DNA of 64,000 nt from a bacterium (GCA_028821575.1 JAPPFW010000009.1:1-64000); one strand, 5' to 3'. Positions 25,651-36,231 are shown, numbered from the stretch's first letter. Notes: generated from the letters alone by a model not told the origin. Program-made: numbers and translations.

Positions 25651-27885
25651 GTGCTCGCCCTCCTCACCGACTTCGTTTCGAGTCGCCGCGGCAAATGGAT
25701 AACGGTCGCGGTGTGGCTGATCGCTGCCGGCTCGTTGATCTCGCAGCTGCCCATGCTGGCGGATGCCAACGAGAACGAGCAGGCGCTGTTCCTGCCGAGG
25801 GATGCCGAGGCCACCCGGGCGTACCGCCTCGCCCAGGAGCGTTTCCCGGCGAGCGGGACTCCGGTGTTGGTGGTGTTCCGGCAGCCTGAAGGTCTCGGGC
25901 CTGACGCCTATGAGGCTGCGGCTGAGTTGGCGGCCTGGCTTACCGGCCCGTCGGCGCCCGGGAGCGTGGGGCAGGTCCTCAGCCCCGACGCTGCAGCCGG
26001 GCAGCGGACCGGGCTGGTGTCTCCTGACGGCACCACCATGTACGTGTTCGTGGAAGTCGTCGGGGAGCCGGCCGAGCAGGCCTTTCGCGACACGGTCGAG
26101 TCCATCAGGGACCGATCGGCGACGTTCCGACTCCCGGGCGTCGAGATAGCCGCGGGCGGACCCGGCGGCCTAATCGTCGACCTGGTGGGGGTGTTCGCGC
26201 AGATCGACACGCTACTACTGCTGGTGACGGTCCTGCTGGTGATGGTGCTGCTGATAGTCATCTATCGCTCTCCGATCATGGCCGCCATCCCCTTGCTGGG
26301 CGTCGGACTCGTCTTCCAGATGGCCGGAGCCATAGCTGCCTGGTACGCGCTGCGTTACGGGATACCGATCTCCGGGCAGACGACCGGCATCATGACAGTG
26401 GTTCTGTTCGGAACGGGCACCGACTACGTGCTGTTCGTCTCCGCGCGTTTCCGGGAGGAGTTGACCCGCCACGCTGACCGTCACGAGGCGATGAAAGCCA
26501 CCATGCGCGGGGTCGGTGGCGCCGTCGCGTCGGCGGGGGCGACGATCCTGGTCGCCTGCGCTGCGCTGGGGCTCGCGACGCTGCGGTCCTACCAGGCGCT
26601 CGGCCCCGTCATCGCGCTGTCCGTGGGCTTGATGATGCTGGCCGCCGTGACGCTCATCCCGGCAGTGTTGACGATCTTCGGCAGGCTCGCCTTCTGGCCC
26701 TGGCAGCCCCGGATGGCTACCAGGTCGGCGCCGCAGGTCGACTGGCAGCGCAGCATCTACGGCAGGGTCGGCGCGGTGGTCCTTAGGAGGCCGGGCGTTA
26801 CTCTCGCCGTTACCGGGGCGGCCCTCGCGGTGCTGGTCGCAGGCTTGCTGCCATACCGCGAGAACTACGACCAACTCGAGAGCCTGCCCGGCAACGCGGA
26901 GTCCGTCCGCAGCTTCGAGTTGTTGCGGGGTGGGTTCCCGGCAGGCGAACTCTCGCCTACGCAGCTCTACGTTTCGTTGCCCCCTGGCGCCGACGCGGGC
27001 GATCCCGACTCACTCGATACGTTCGACGGGCTCACACTCGCACTCGCCGGCCACCCCGCCGTCGCCGACGCCTCAGGTCCGAGCAGACCGGTCGGTGCCA
27101 GGGGTCCCGACGCCTCCCTGCTGCCCCCTGCCTTGGTGCAGCGGTTCGTCTCGGCCGATGGAAGTGCGGGCCGTATCGACATAGTGCTCGAAGGTGAACC
27201 CTTCTCCGGAGAAGCCCTCGATGTCGTGCCCGAGTTGCGCGCCCTCGCCCGCATGGAAGCGTCGGAGCTAGGCCTGCCCGAGGGGAGCGTCCTGATAGGA
27301 GGGGACACGGCCGAGGCATACGACACGAGAAGGTCGGGCGGTCGTGACTCGCGGACGGTGCTCCCACTGATCCTCCTCGCCATCGGGGTGGTCCTGGCCT
27401 TGCTGCTTCGCTCGCTGATCGCGCCCCTCTACCTCATGGTCACGATCGCTTTCACCTACTTTGCGACTCTCGGCCTCGTGGTGGTGGCGTTCGTCGTTTT
27501 CGCGGGCCACGCCGGGATCGGTCCGTCGGTCCCGTTCTTCCTCTTCGTGTTCCTCAACGCGTTGAGCGTCGACTACAACATCTACCTGATGTCGCGCATC
27601 CGGGAGGAGGCAAGGAGAATCCCGCTCCGGAAGGCGACCCACTATGCATTGGCGCGCACCGGGCCGGTCATCACCTCCGCAGGGCTCATCCTCGCCGGCA
27701 CATTCTCCGCGCTGATGACCCTGCCGCTGCAGGACCTGTTGCAGCTCGGATTCGGTGTAGCGATCGGAGTGCTGATGGACACGTTCATCACCCGCACCCT
27801 CATAGTCCCGTCGCTGGTCTCCCTGCTGGCCCGATGGAACTGGTGGCCCTCCCGGATCAGCGCTCCGAACCCAGGGGAGGATTGA
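25651..27885 (+). CDS. MMPL-family RND transporter
   Basis: 744 residues with the duplicated six-helix arrangement of MmpL exporters: helix 1 at about 18-35, an extracytoplasmic loop to residue 185, five helices to about 355, then helix 7 at about 385, a second loop and the last five helices. The conserved helix-4/5 segments are FGTGTDYVLFVSARFREE and NALSVDYNIYLMSRIREE, each with the Asp-Tyr pair of the proton relay. Substrate is probably a lipid or drug-like hydrophobe (family knowledge). GTG start at 25651; apparently monocistronic. Confidence 0.92.
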   Translation: MLALLTDFVSSRRGKWITVAVWLIAAGSLISQLPMLADANENEQALFLPRDAEATRAYRLAQERFPASGTPVLVVFRQPEGLGPDAYEAAAELAAWLTGPSAPGSVGQVLSPDAAAGQRTGLVSPDGTTMYVFVEVVGEPAEQAFRDTVESIRDRSATFRLPGVEIAAGGPGGLIVDLVGVFAQIDTLLLLVTVLLVMVLLIVIYRSPIMAAIPLLGVGLVFQMAGAIAAWYALRYGIPISGQTTGIMTVVLFGTGTDYVLFVSARFREELTRHADRHEAMKATMRGVGGAVASAGATILVACAALGLATLRSYQALGPVIALSVGLMMLAAVTLIPAVLTIFGRLAFWPWQPRMATRSAPQVDWQRSIYGRVGAVVLRRPGVTLAVTGAALAVLVAGLLPYRENYDQLESLPGNAESVRSFELLRGGFPAGELSPTQLYVSLPPGADAGDPDSLDTFDGLTLALAGHPAVADASGPSRPVGARGPDASLLPPALVQRFVSADGSAGRIDIVLEGEPFSGEALDVVPELRALARMEASELGLPEGSVLIGGDTAEAYDTRRSGGRDSRTVLPLILLAIGVVLALLLRSLIAPLYLMVTIAFTYFATLGLVVVAFVVFAGHAGIGPSVPFFLFVFLNALSVDYNIYLMSRIREEARRIPLRKATHYALARTGPVITSAGLILAGTFSALMTLPLQDLLQLGFGVAIGVLMDTFITRTLIVPSLVSLLARWNWWPSRISAPNPGED

Positions 27886-27949
27886 CAGCGGAACAAGCCT
27901 CCGCAGCCATGTAATGATTGGCGGTCTGTGCCAAGGGATTCTGCCTAGC

Positions 27950-28012
27950 CGTCAGTGGTCGTCTACCGCCTCACGGACCACAAGCCACCATCCACCATCC
28001 ACCAGATCGGCG
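27950..28012. repeat. ACCA/TGGT-rich intergenic repeat
   Basis: Contains CCACCATCCACCATCCACCA preceded by CAGTGGTCGTCTACCGCC. It resembles the repeats at 38866, 50163, 61609 and 63768 and the fragment at 63976. Confidence 0.5.
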
Positions 28013-28045
28013 ATGACTCGGGGCAGACGCTGTATCGTTGCCCGG

Positions 28046-30286
28046 ATGGTGGTTACTGTTCTCGCGGCGACCGAGCCGGGGGGGTTCTCTCTTCTCGACG
28101 AGCACCAGTTGCTTGTCTTCCTCGTGCAGTTGGCGTTGCTGGTGGGTACTGCCCGTCTCGTCGGGGGTATCGCCAACAAGCTACGCCAGCCTCCTGTGGT
28201 CGGCCAGATCATCGCCGGGGTGCTGATCGGTCCCAGCGTGCTGGGCCAGTTGTATCCGGACACCTTCGAGTGGCTCTTCTCCGATGGCACGGTCGGCTCG
28301 GTGGTGTACGGGCTGGCGTGGCTGGCCGTGATCATGGTGCTGGTGGTGATCGGCTACGAGACCGACCTCGGGATCATCATGCGCCTCCGGCGGGCCGCCG
28401 TCAACGTCTCCGCCGGAGCCTTCCTGGCCCCGTTCGTGGTGGTGGGGCTGGTCGCCCTGCTGACGCCTTCCTCGTTCATCGGGGATGCCGGTAGGGGCCT
28501 GTACGCTGCATTCATGGCGCTGGCCTTGTCGGTGGCAGCCCTGCCGGTCGTCGCCAAGATACTGCTCGACCTGGGATTGCTGCGGCGCAACTTCGGTCAG
28601 GTGACCCTGGCCGTGAGCATGACGATGGACTCGGTGGGGTGGCTGATCCTCGCCGGGCTGGCCGGGATGGCCCGCGAAGGTTTCAGTCCCTCGGACCTGC
28701 TCACCTCCCTCGGAGGCCTAGTCCTCTTCGTGGCGTTGGCGGCCACCCTGGGGCGCTGGATGCTCAACCAGGCGATGCGCCTGGCGCTGCGGCAGGGACG
28801 GAACGTGCGGGCAGGCCTCACGGTCAGCCTGGTAGCCGCCCTGGCAGGTGGCGCCGTGACCCACGTTCTGGGTCTCGAGGCCATCCTCGGGGCCTTCATC
28901 GTCGGGATCATCCTCGCGACCCTTCGGTATCAACTCGGTGCTGTGCGGCATGTCCTCGAGACTGTGACCGACTCGTTCTTCGCTCCCATCTTCTTCGCCT
29001 TCAGCGGCCTCCGGGTCGACATCTCGCTGATTGCGAGCCCCGGCGCGGTGATCTGGACGGTCGTGCTCATCGTCCTGGCGGTGGCCGCCAAGGTGTTCGG
29101 AACCGTGGTGGCCGCCCGCCGCTCCGGTCTCGGCTTCCGTGAGAGCCTGGCCCTGGGGTCGGGGCTGTCGGCGCTGGGCGCCATGGGGATCGTGGTCGCC
29201 TTGGTGGGCCTGAGCCTCGGGGTCCTGAGCGACACCGGCTACACCGTCATAGTGCTGGCTGCGATCGTCACCTCGCTCGTCGCTCCGATCATGCTGAAGG
29301 CAGCGGTGCGGGGCATGGAAGCTGCAGAGGAGGAGCGCTCCCGGCTGGAGTCCGAGGCCATCCGATCCCAGGCGCAGATCCTGGGATCGCAGAGGATCCT
29401 CCTCCCCACCCGCGGAGGAGCCAACAGCGTGTACGCGGCCAACCAGGTCAAGACCCTGTTCCCGGACGCCGAAATCACGGTGCTGGCGGTGGTTGCCGGC
29501 CGCGCCGACTGGCGGAAACGGATGACCGGGGTCGGCGCCCAAGAGGACGCGGGCCCGGACGAGGTGATGCGGACGCTCGGATCGGACCGGCACCGGTTGA
29601 TCAGTCGCCGACGGTCGGACCCCGCAGAGGCGATCATCCAGGAGGCCGATCTCGGTTACGACCTGGTGGTTCTGGGGGCCACCGAGCCTACCGACGAAAG
29701 CGAGGTGTTCTCATCGGTGATCGACCGGGTGCTGGCGAGACTCGAATTGCCGACCCTCATCTTCCGCTACCCGACTCCCGGGGAGCCCGATTCGGTCACC
29801 GGCGCCGCCACCCTCGACGTGAACAGGGTGCTCCTGTCCGTGGAGTCGAACCGGGCCTCCCGCGCCGCCGAGGAGGTCGCCTACTCCCTAGCCGCTCACA
29901 ACGACGGGTTGGTGCTCGCCCTGCACCTGATCGCCGAGTCGGCCGGCGGATCCTTCTACGTGGACCTGTTGAGCGGCTCCCCGAATCAGAGGGCGGGCCT
30001 GGAGTTGGTGGAGGAATCGGTGGCGTTCGGGGAGCGGCTGGGGGCGAGGGTCGACGCCAACGTCAAGCCGGCGATGCAACCCGCCGGGGACCTGGTGAGT
30101 GCGGCCAACACCGGAAACTGGGACCTGCTGGTGATGGGCGCTACCAACCGCCCGCTCAGCAGGCGCCCCTTTTTCGGGTACAACATGTCCCACGTCCTCA
30201 AACATGTCACGATTCCCATGGTCGTGGTCGCCATACCCGACATCGTGTCCCGCTACGCGGCGACCGGATCCCAGGACCAAGCCTGA
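28046..30286 (+). CDS. CPA2-family cation/proton antiporter with two C-terminal USP domains
   Basis: 746 residues. The N-terminal 440 residues form a KefB/NapA-type Na+/H+ exchanger with about 12 helices (LRQPPVVGQIIAGVLIGPS is the helix-2 signature). The rest holds two universal stress protein domains in tandem: the first around 455-595 (RILLPTRGGANSVYAANQVK, then LGATEP), the second around 605-740 (NRVLLSVESNRASRAAEEV, then LLVMGATNR). USP domains can bind ATP or cyclic nucleotides and probably regulate transport. ATG 28046 was chosen because the upstream in-frame part covers an ACCA repeat and reads as non-coding. Confidence 0.9.
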   Translation: MVVTVLAATEPGGFSLLDEHQLLVFLVQLALLVGTARLVGGIANKLRQPPVVGQIIAGVLIGPSVLGQLYPDTFEWLFSDGTVGSVVYGLAWLAVIMVLVVIGYETDLGIIMRLRRAAVNVSAGAFLAPFVVVGLVALLTPSSFIGDAGRGLYAAFMALALSVAALPVVAKILLDLGLLRRNFGQVTLAVSMTMDSVGWLILAGLAGMAREGFSPSDLLTSLGGLVLFVALAATLGRWMLNQAMRLALRQGRNVRAGLTVSLVAALAGGAVTHVLGLEAILGAFIVGIILATLRYQLGAVRHVLETVTDSFFAPIFFAFSGLRVDISLIASPGAVIWTVVLIVLAVAAKVFGTVVAARRSGLGFRESLALGSGLSALGAMGIVVALVGLSLGVLSDTGYTVIVLAAIVTSLVAPIMLKAAVRGMEAAEEERSRLESEAIRSQAQILGSQRILLPTRGGANSVYAANQVKTLFPDAEITVLAVVAGRADWRKRMTGVGAQEDAGPDEVMRTLGSDRHRLISRRRSDPAEAIIQEADLGYDLVVLGATEPTDESEVFSSVIDRVLARLELPTLIFRYPTPGEPDSVTGAATLDVNRVLLSVESNRASRAAEEVAYSLAAHNDGLVLALHLIAESAGGSFYVDLLSGSPNQRAGLELVEESVAFGERLGARVDANVKPAMQPAGDLVSAANTGNWDLLVMGATNRPLSRRPFFGYNMSHVLKHVTIPMVVVAIPDIVSRYAATGSQDQA

Positions 30287-30348
30287 CAGGCGGCCACCGG
30301 CTCCGATACGCGTCGATAGAATGCCAAGGTCAGCCTGGCAGCTGGCAG

Positions 30349-30430
30349 GCGGGTGTGGCGGAATGGTAGACGCGCCAGGTTTAGGTCCTGGTGGGCACAG
30401 CCCGTGGGGGTTCGAGTCCCTCCACCCGCA
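30349..30430 (+). tRNA. tRNA-Leu (anticodon TAG)
   Basis: Class II tRNA of 82 bases with acceptor GCGGGTG/CACCCGC. The anticodon stem CCAGG/CCTGG with loop TTTAGGT gives anticodon TAG. A short variable arm follows, then T arm GGGGG-TTCGAGT-CCCTC. CCA is not encoded. TAGAAT about 30 bases upstream may be its -10. Confidence 0.93.
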
Positions 30431-30474
30431 CCGGGCCGGAACCTGTCCGGCCACTCACCACCGACCGGGTGGTC

Positions 30475-32088
30475 TCACTGGAACGAGACGAAGACCGGCA
30501 CCGGGGTGAGTTCCAGTACCTGCTCGGGCGTCGCAGTGGGGAAGTCCTCGTCGTAGAAATTCTTCCAACCCCAGCGGAAGCCACGCTCCTCGGTGCCCTT
30601 CGTGAGCACGTTCCAGGTGTTGTACTTGGCCCCCAAACTACCCTGGCCGTCCATCTGGATCACCATCGCCAACTCCGGGGGCGTCTCGATCAGTTCCCGG
30701 TTGGTGATCATGGAGAACCGGAACTGGTGGACTATCAGCAGCTTCTGCGGCAGACTCTCCTCCTGCACAATTCCGGCCAGCCACGCCACCACCTCGTTGA
30801 TCTCCTCGGCGTCGACGGTTCCTATCTGGCGCAGGTGGACCTCGTTGGGCCTGAGCCGCCACTCGGGATCGAGGGCCAGGCCCACATGGGGCAGGCGCAG
30901 GAACTCCTCGTAATACTTGGCCTGGGTGAGGAAGTGGGTCCGGCCGGGCTGTAGGTCGAGCACCACGTAGACATCGTTGGCCGCCGCCGTCTCTATCCAG
31001 GGGCGTATCACGTCCCGGTCGGTCTCGGCGGAGTAGTCGCCGTCCCTCCCGGCCCCCGCGGACGCAACCGTGGCGATGATCTCGAAGGTGGGAAGGATCA
31101 GGGCGCCGTCCGCCTCGTAGCCGGCCGCTATCTCAGCGAGCCTCTCCACTCCTTCTTCGGGGCCCTGCTCCCCCAGGACCCCCAGCGCTGATGTCACGGG
31201 GTGCCCGTAGATGGCGATCAGGCGCCTGGAGAAGTCCTCGCCGAACATCAGCAGCCCGCCTCCCGGTATCTCGTCGCCACGCCGGACCACATCCAACTGC
31301 CAGGCCGTATCCGGGTCGAAGTACGACATCAGGCGCAACTCCCCGGCCCCGGCGATCAACTGCCGGGCCTCTGCGGGGAGTGCTCGGAAGTCGGGCTCGG
31401 CGACTACCAGGCCGACTCCGAGTTTGGCGGCCAGGATGGCCACCGGACCCACCGCGGCGTCCGGATCGAGCAGCCAGACCTCTTCCGACTCAGGGGCATG
31501 ACCGATGAGAACCGCGTCCGGATCGACCTCCAGGAACCGCACGTCGTATTCGAAGAGCGTCTGCTCGATGCCCTCATCGAGGCCGGCCACGAGCACGGTG
31601 TCAGGCGCCAAGCGCCGCAGTTCGGTCATCAGGAAACCCATGAACCAGTCGCCCACCAGGAGCAAAGGACCGTCGAGACCTGCGGCAGCCAGGGTTGCCG
31701 CGGCCTGCCCGTCCGATGCCGGGGCCAACCCGACCTGGGCGGCGCACTCATAGATCGCTCTCGACAGGGCGACCGCGCCCGCTACCGGATCCCCCGCCGG
31801 CATGCGGAGGTCCGGCGGCACCGACGGCGTGCAGTCGCGGGGTGGCGTCGTGGTCGTCGTCGTGGTGGGAACGGTGGTGGTGGTCGTCGATGGCTCGGCG
31901 CTGGTCGTGGGAGGCTCGACGGCGGCCGTCGTGGGAGCCCGGGTGCCGGTAGTCAGTGATGCCTCGGTGGCGGTCGAGGGGGTGGACGTAGCGGGGGCAT
32001 CCTCATCCGAGACCGCGGTACTGGAGCAGGAAAGCAAGACGAGCAGACAGACCGCTACCGGCAGGAACGGCCGTCGTACGGCAACCAT
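30475..32088 (-). CDS. secreted lipoprotein with Thr-rich linker and TIM-barrel-like domain, 537 aa
   Basis: Function not known. ATG 32088 gives a lipoprotein signal ending VLLSC (Cys21). A linker of about 65 residues follows, dominated by Thr, Pro and Ser, typical of a tether through the cell wall. The remaining 430 residues alternate strands and helices (LLLVGDWFMGF, GLVVAEPDF, DVYVVLDLQPG, VGLALDPEWRL, LLIVHQF), a pattern suggesting a TIM-barrel, possibly glycoside-hydrolase-like, with a cell-wall-binding-like first half. Acidic residues at the strand ends could be catalytic. Related proteins appear in actinobacterial genomes as conserved hypotheticals. An ATG two codons earlier (32094) is equally possible. 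Confidence 0.75.
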   Translation of the reverse strand: MVAVRRPFLPVAVCLLVLLSCSSTAVSDEDAPATSTPSTATEASLTTGTRAPTTAAVEPPTTSAEPSTTTTTVPTTTTTTTPPRDCTPSVPPDLRMPAGDPVAGAVALSRAIYECAAQVGLAPASDGQAAATLAAAGLDGPLLLVGDWFMGFLMTELRRLAPDTVLVAGLDEGIEQTLFEYDVRFLEVDPDAVLIGHAPESEEVWLLDPDAAVGPVAILAAKLGVGLVVAEPDFRALPAEARQLIAGAGELRLMSYFDPDTAWQLDVVRRGDEIPGGGLLMFGEDFSRRLIAIYGHPVTSALGVLGEQGPEEGVERLAEIAAGYEADGALILPTFEIIATVASAGAGRDGDYSAETDRDVIRPWIETAAANDVYVVLDLQPGRTHFLTQAKYYEEFLRLPHVGLALDPEWRLRPNEVHLRQIGTVDAEEINEVVAWLAGIVQEESLPQKLLIVHQFRFSMITNRELIETPPELAMVIQMDGQGSLGAKYNTWNVLTKGTEERGFRWGWKNFYDEDFPTATPEQVLELTPVPVFVSFQ

Positions 32089-32213
32089 CCCCATCACCGG
32101 CCGAGAAACCCGTACATAGCGGTTAGCCGCCACCCAGCACCATTCGCACCAGGTGCTCGACAGCAAGCAAACCCTGCCGGAATCATCTCAGCACCCTCCT
32201 AAACTGTGCCCTA

Positions 32214-32287
32214 CGGGCTGTGGCGCAGCTTGGCAGCGCGCCTGCTTTGGGAGCAGGAGGTCGTCGGTTCGAATCCGACCAGCCCGA
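32214..32287 (+). tRNA. tRNA-Pro (anticodon TGG)
   Basis: Acceptor CGGGCTG pairs with CAGCCCG. Anticodon stem CCTGC/GCAGG with loop TTTGGGA gives TGG. T arm GTCGG-TTCGAAT-CCGAC. CCA not encoded. First of four tRNA genes in front of tig. Confidence 0.95.
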
Positions 32288-32485
32288 CCGGCCCGCTAGG
32301 TCTCCGAGCCGCAGCGTATATCGAGCGAGCCCCGAGTCCGGTGATTTCCTCCCGCCGCCGGCGTTCGATCGCCCCCGCTCCGTCCCGCCGACAGTCGCGG
32401 CAGGCGACTCCCGCCCGCATGGGAAGACCGCGTGGCGCACGAGGGTTCTGACAGGTCCGGCGCCGATGTAATATGGGATGGACCG

Positions 32486-32556
<71 letters not shown>

Positions 32557-32607
32557 CTGACGGGTGAGTCCTGGACCGGGCTCCCGCAGAGCGGAGGGCC
32601 GTGATGA

Positions 32608-32680
32608 GCCCCCGTAGCTCAGAGGACAGAGCAGGAGCCTTCTAAGCTCTTGGTCGGAGGTTCGAATCCTTCCGGGGGCG
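32608..32680 (+). tRNA. tRNA-Arg (anticodon TCT)
   Basis: Acceptor GCCCCCG pairs with CGGGGGC. Anticodon stem GAGC/GCTC with loop CTTCTAA gives TCT, reading the rare AGA codon of this GC-rich genome. T arm GGAGG-TTCGAAT-CCTTC has one G-U pair. Confidence 0.94.
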
Positions 32681-32751
32681 CGCCACGATCGGTACGGATC
32701 CGTATCTGGCGAATCCGCATTACAAGGAGCCGGGCGTGATGCCCGGCGCAC

Positions 32752-32827
32752 GGTGGCCGTAGCTCAGCTTGGTTAGAGCGCCTGGTTGTGGTCCAGGAGG
32801 TCGGGGGTTCGAGTCCCCTCGGTCACC
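32752..32827 (+). tRNA. tRNA-His (anticodon GTG)
   Basis: Acceptor GTGGCCG pairs with CGGTCAC. An extra 5' G at 32752 faces discriminator C at 32827, the G-1 identity element of histidine tRNA. Anticodon loop TTGTGGT gives GTG. Confidence 0.95.
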
Positions 32828-32882
32828 CCGGTGCCGCGTCGGACGGCGCCCGGTCCCTTGGCCGCCATGATTGAGGAGTCCA

Positions 32883-34259
32883 GTGCCCGTCACCGTCACC
32901 GAGTTAAGCCCGTTCGAGCGGAAGCTCACGATCAGATTCGAAGGAACCCCCCTGGATCGCGCCGAGGCGCGAGCCGCGCGACGAATCTCGCAGTATGTCG
33001 ACATCAACGGGTTCCGCCGTGGGCGAGCCCCCCGGAGGATGGTCGAGAACGTGGTGGGGAAGGAACGGATCCGCAACGACGCCATCGAGAACCTGCTCGA
33101 GGACCAATTGCCCTCGACGTTGATGGACACTGGCCTGGCGCCGGCGGTCACCCCCACGGTGGACGCGGTGCGGGACATCGGCCGAGGCGTGGAAGTGGAC
33201 GTGCGGGTCAGCCTCTGGCCGATGCTCGACAGCGCACCCTCCTACCGCGGCCGGGAGTTCGAACTCGACGATGAGGGCCCGGCCGCCGACGAGGCCGCCG
33301 TACAGGCCCATCTCGACCAGTACCGAGACCAGTTCGCCGAACTCGAGACCGTGGAGAGGACCGCCGCGGGTGGCGACTACGTGGCCATCGACCTGCACTC
33401 CTCCTACGGCGGCCGTCCGTTGGAAGCGGTGTCCGTCTCCGACTTCCTGTACGAGGTCGGGTCCGATGTCCTCCTCGAGGGCCTCGGCGACCGGCTGGTG
33501 GGCGCCTCCGCGGGCGACATCGTGCAGTTCGACACCCGGTTGCGTTTCGAGGCGGGAGGACTTGCCGCCGGCACGGAGATTGAAGCCCGGGTACTGGTCA
33601 AGGAGGTGAAGGAGAAGCGACTTCCAGACCTCGACGACGAGTGGGCATCCGACTTCACGGAGTTCGACACCGTCGCGGAGTTGAGCGACGACATCGCCCA
33701 CCGTCTCGAGGACACCCGGCTCAACGTGCTACGCACCAGGTTCGAGAACATCGTGATGGCCAAACTCATGGATGAGATCGAGGTGGACATCCCGGGCGCG
33801 GTCAGGGACGCCACGGCCGCCCGGATGTACGAGCGGTTGCATTCCAGGCTCCAGGACGGGGGGCTATCCATCGACGAGTACCTCGAAGCCGCCCAGGAGG
33901 ATCGTGAGACCCTCGGCGAACGGCTCCGGGAGCAGGCCACCGGCCGGATCCGCAGCCAGGTACTGCTCGACGCCATAGCTGCGGACGCCGGTCTCGAAGT
34001 CGAGGACGCAGAGCTTCGCGAGGCGTACGATCGGGCGGCCACCGAGCTCGGGGAGAACGCCGATGAGATCGCCGAGCGGCTGGCGGGGAGTGTGCAGGAA
34101 ATGAACCTGATGGGTGATATCCTCCGCTCTAAGGCGCTGGCAACGTTGATGCGTGGCGCAGTAGCAACCGACCGCGACGGGAACGTGGTGGACCTCCGTT
34201 ACGAGGACCAGGACGGGACCGAGGTCGTGGAAGCCGAGACCGACCAAGGAGACCAGTGA
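32883..34259 (+). CDS. tig: trigger factor (ribosome-associated chaperone/PPIase)
   Basis: Binds at the ribosome exit tunnel and helps nascent chains fold. 458 residues from GTG 32883, preceded by GAGGAG; the TTG at 32871 is less likely. The N-terminal ribosome-binding domain contains [12 protein letters not shown] (family signature GFRxGxxP) near residue 40. The central FKBP-like domain spans about 160-240 ([15 protein letters not shown] onward), and the helical C-terminal arms follow, ending in an acidic tail. The stop overlaps the clpP start by GTGA, giving the classic tig-clpP-clpX order. Confidence 0.95.
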   Translation: MPVTVTELSPFERKLTIRFEGTPLDRAEARAARRISQYVDINGFRRGRAPRRMVENVVGKERIRNDAIENLLEDQLPSTLMDTGLAPAVTPTVDAVRDIGRGVEVDVRVSLWPMLDSAPSYRGREFELDDEGPAADEAAVQAHLDQYRDQFAELETVERTAAGGDYVAIDLHSSYGGRPLEAVSVSDFLYEVGSDVLLEGLGDRLVGASAGDIVQFDTRLRFEAGGLAAGTEIEARVLVKEVKEKRLPDLDDEWASDFTEFDTVAELSDDIAHRLEDTRLNVLRTRFENIVMAKLMDEIEVDIPGAVRDATAARMYERLHSRLQDGGLSIDEYLEAAQEDRETLGERLREQATGRIRSQVLLDAIAADAGLEVEDAELREAYDRAATELGENADEIAERLAGSVQEMNLMGDILRSKALATLMRGAVATDRDGNVVDLRYEDQDGTEVVEAETDQGDQ

Positions 34260-34918
34260 CCGCCATACCATCACCCGAGTCGACCACCGCGGGCGGTCTC
34301 TCCCCCAGCAACTACCTCGTCCCGACGGTGGTGGAGTCGACCAGTAGGGGAGAGCGGGCCTTCGACATCTACTCCCGCCTCCTGAAGGACCGGATCATCT
34401 TCCTGGGGACTGCCATCGACGACGCGGTGGCGAATCTGGTGATGGCCCAACTCCTCCACCTGGAGTCCGAGGATCCCGACCGTGACGTGAACCTCTACAT
34501 CAACTCACCGGGCGGCGAGATCACCAGCCTCTTCGCCATCTACGACACCATCCAGTACATCAAGCCCGACGTCAGCACCGTGTGCATGGGGATGGCGGCA
34601 TCAGCAGCCGCCGTGATCCTGGCCGGCGGAACCAAGGGGAAGCGCTTCGCCCTGCCCCACGCCCGCGTCATGCTCCACCAGCCTCACGGCGGCGCCAGGG
34701 GCCAGGCCGCCGACATCGAGATCCAGGCTCGGCTCATCGTCCAGATGCGCGAGCAACTCAACCAGATCCTCTCACACCACACCGGCCAAGACTACGAGAA
34801 GGTGGCGAACGACACCGACCGCGACTTCTGGATGCTGGCCGATCAAGCGGTCGAGTACGGGATCGTCGACGACGTCCTCAGCCGCAGGGAACTGGCCGCG
34901 GTGCCGGGGGGGATATAG
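34256..34918 (+). CDS. clpP: ATP-dependent Clp protease proteolytic subunit
   Basis: 220-residue serine protease that forms the double-heptamer chamber. Catalytic triad: Ser116 in MGMAASAA, His141 in VMLHQPHG and Asp190 in the DTDRDFWM segment. The first 20-25 residues are a short propeptide-like extension. It is coupled to tig by the GTGA overlap and followed by clpX 3 bases after its stop. This is the only clpP in the window; actinomycetes often have two, so a second copy may lie elsewhere. Confidence 0.96.
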   Translation: MTAIPSPESTTAGGLSPSNYLVPTVVESTSRGERAFDIYSRLLKDRIIFLGTAIDDAVANLVMAQLLHLESEDPDRDVNLYINSPGGEITSLFAIYDTIQYIKPDVSTVCMGMAASAAAVILAGGTKGKRFALPHARVMLHQPHGGARGQAADIEIQARLIVQMREQLNQILSHHTGQDYEKVANDTDRDFWMLADQAVEYGIVDDVLSRRELAAVPGGI

Positions 34919-34921
34919 GTC

Positions 34922-36190
34922 GTGGCCATCAAGTACGGCGAGGGGAGCGAACTCCTCAAGTGCAGCTTCTGCGGCCACTCCCAGAAACAGGTCAAGAAGC
35001 TCATCGCCGGCCCCGGCGTCTACATATGCGACGAGTGCGTCCTCCTGTGCACCGAGATCCTCGACGACGAGTTCGCCGGCGCCCACACCGAGAGGGTCAA
35101 GGAACTGCCGAAGCCGGCCGAGGTGTTCGACTTCCTCGACGACTACGTGATCGGCCAGGACCGGGCCAAGAAAGCCCTGGCAGTGGCGGTCTACAACCAC
35201 TACAAGCGGGTCCGGGCAACCTCCCCGCGCAAGGACGACGTGGAGTTGTCCAAGTCGAACATCCTGCTGATCGGCCCCACCGGCTGCGGTAAGACGCTCC
35301 TGGCGCAGACACTGGCCCGAATGCTCAACGTTCCGTTCGCGATCGCCGACGCCACCGCTCTCACGGAAGCGGGATACGTCGGCGAGGACGTGGAGAACAT
35401 CCTGCTGAAACTCATCCAGGCGGCCGATTACGATGTCAAGCGCGCCGAGCAGGGCATCATCTACATAGACGAGATAGACAAGATCGCGCGCAAGGCCGAG
35501 AACCCTTCCATCACCCGCGACGTGTCCGGGGAGGGAGTCCAGCAGGCCCTGCTGAAGATCCTCGAGGGGACCGTCGCCTCGGTGCCCCCACAGGGAGGTC
35601 GCAAGCACCCTCACCAGGAGTTCATCCAGATCGACACGACCGATGTGCTGTTCATCTGCGGTGGAGCGTTCGCGGGCCTCGAGAAGGTGATCGGGCGCCG
35701 GGTGGGCAACCGTATCGTCGGATTCGGCGCCGACATCCGTGCTCGAGCCGAACGCCCCAAGGACGATCTGCTGGCGGAGGTCCTGCCGGACGACCTGATC
35801 AAGTACGGGCTCATTCCGGAGTTCATCGGCCGGCTGCCGATGGTGGCCACGGTCGACTCTCTCGATCGCGAAGCCCTGATCCGCATTCTGCAGGAGCCTC
35901 GCAACGCGCTCGTCAAGCAGTACGTGAGGATCCTCGAACTCGACGAGGTCGAGTTGGTATTCGAGCCCGGCGCGATCGAGGCGATCGCCGACCAGGCGAT
36001 GCTGCGCGGTACCGGCGCGCGGGGTCTGAGGGCCATCATGGAGGAGGTCCTGCTCGACACCATGTACGAACTCCCGTCCCGCCCCGATGTCGGACGGGTG
36101 GTGATCGACCGGCGGGTCGTGGAGGAGAAGGTCAATCCGAACCTCCTCCCGCTGCGAGAGGTGGAGAAACGTCGTGAGAGGAGCGCCTAG
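34922..36190 (+). CDS. clpX: ClpX unfoldase subunit of Clp protease
   Basis: 422-residue AAA+ ATPase. N-terminal zinc-binding domain ligands Cys14, Cys17, Cys36 and Cys39. Walker A GPTGCGKT near residue 118, Walker [11 protein letters not shown], pore loop GYVGED and the ClpP-docking loop around LIGF/IVGFGA. GTG start directly after clpP. ClpXP degrades tagged and regulatory proteins; the zinc domain binds adaptors. Confidence 0.97.
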   Translation: MAIKYGEGSELLKCSFCGHSQKQVKKLIAGPGVYICDECVLLCTEILDDEFAGAHTERVKELPKPAEVFDFLDDYVIGQDRAKKALAVAVYNHYKRVRATSPRKDDVELSKSNILLIGPTGCGKTLLAQTLARMLNVPFAIADATALTEAGYVGEDVENILLKLIQAADYDVKRAEQGIIYIDEIDKIARKAENPSITRDVSGEGVQQALLKILEGTVASVPPQGGRKHPHQEFIQIDTTDVLFICGGAFAGLEKVIGRRVGNRIVGFGADIRARAERPKDDLLAEVLPDDLIKYGLIPEFIGRLPMVATVDSLDREALIRILQEPRNALVKQYVRILELDEVELVFEPGAIEAIADQAMLRGTGARGLRAIMEEVLLDTMYELPSRPDVGRVVIDRRVVEEKVNPNLLPLREVEKRRERSA

Positions 36191-36231
36191 CGGCCGGTTC
36201 TCACCCTGAACCGGATCTGGCAGGAGCCGAA

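Noticed and set aside
27950..28012. Short tandem CCACCATCCACCA units as a CRISPR array
   Set aside because: Units are only a few bases, with no unique spacers and no cas genes.
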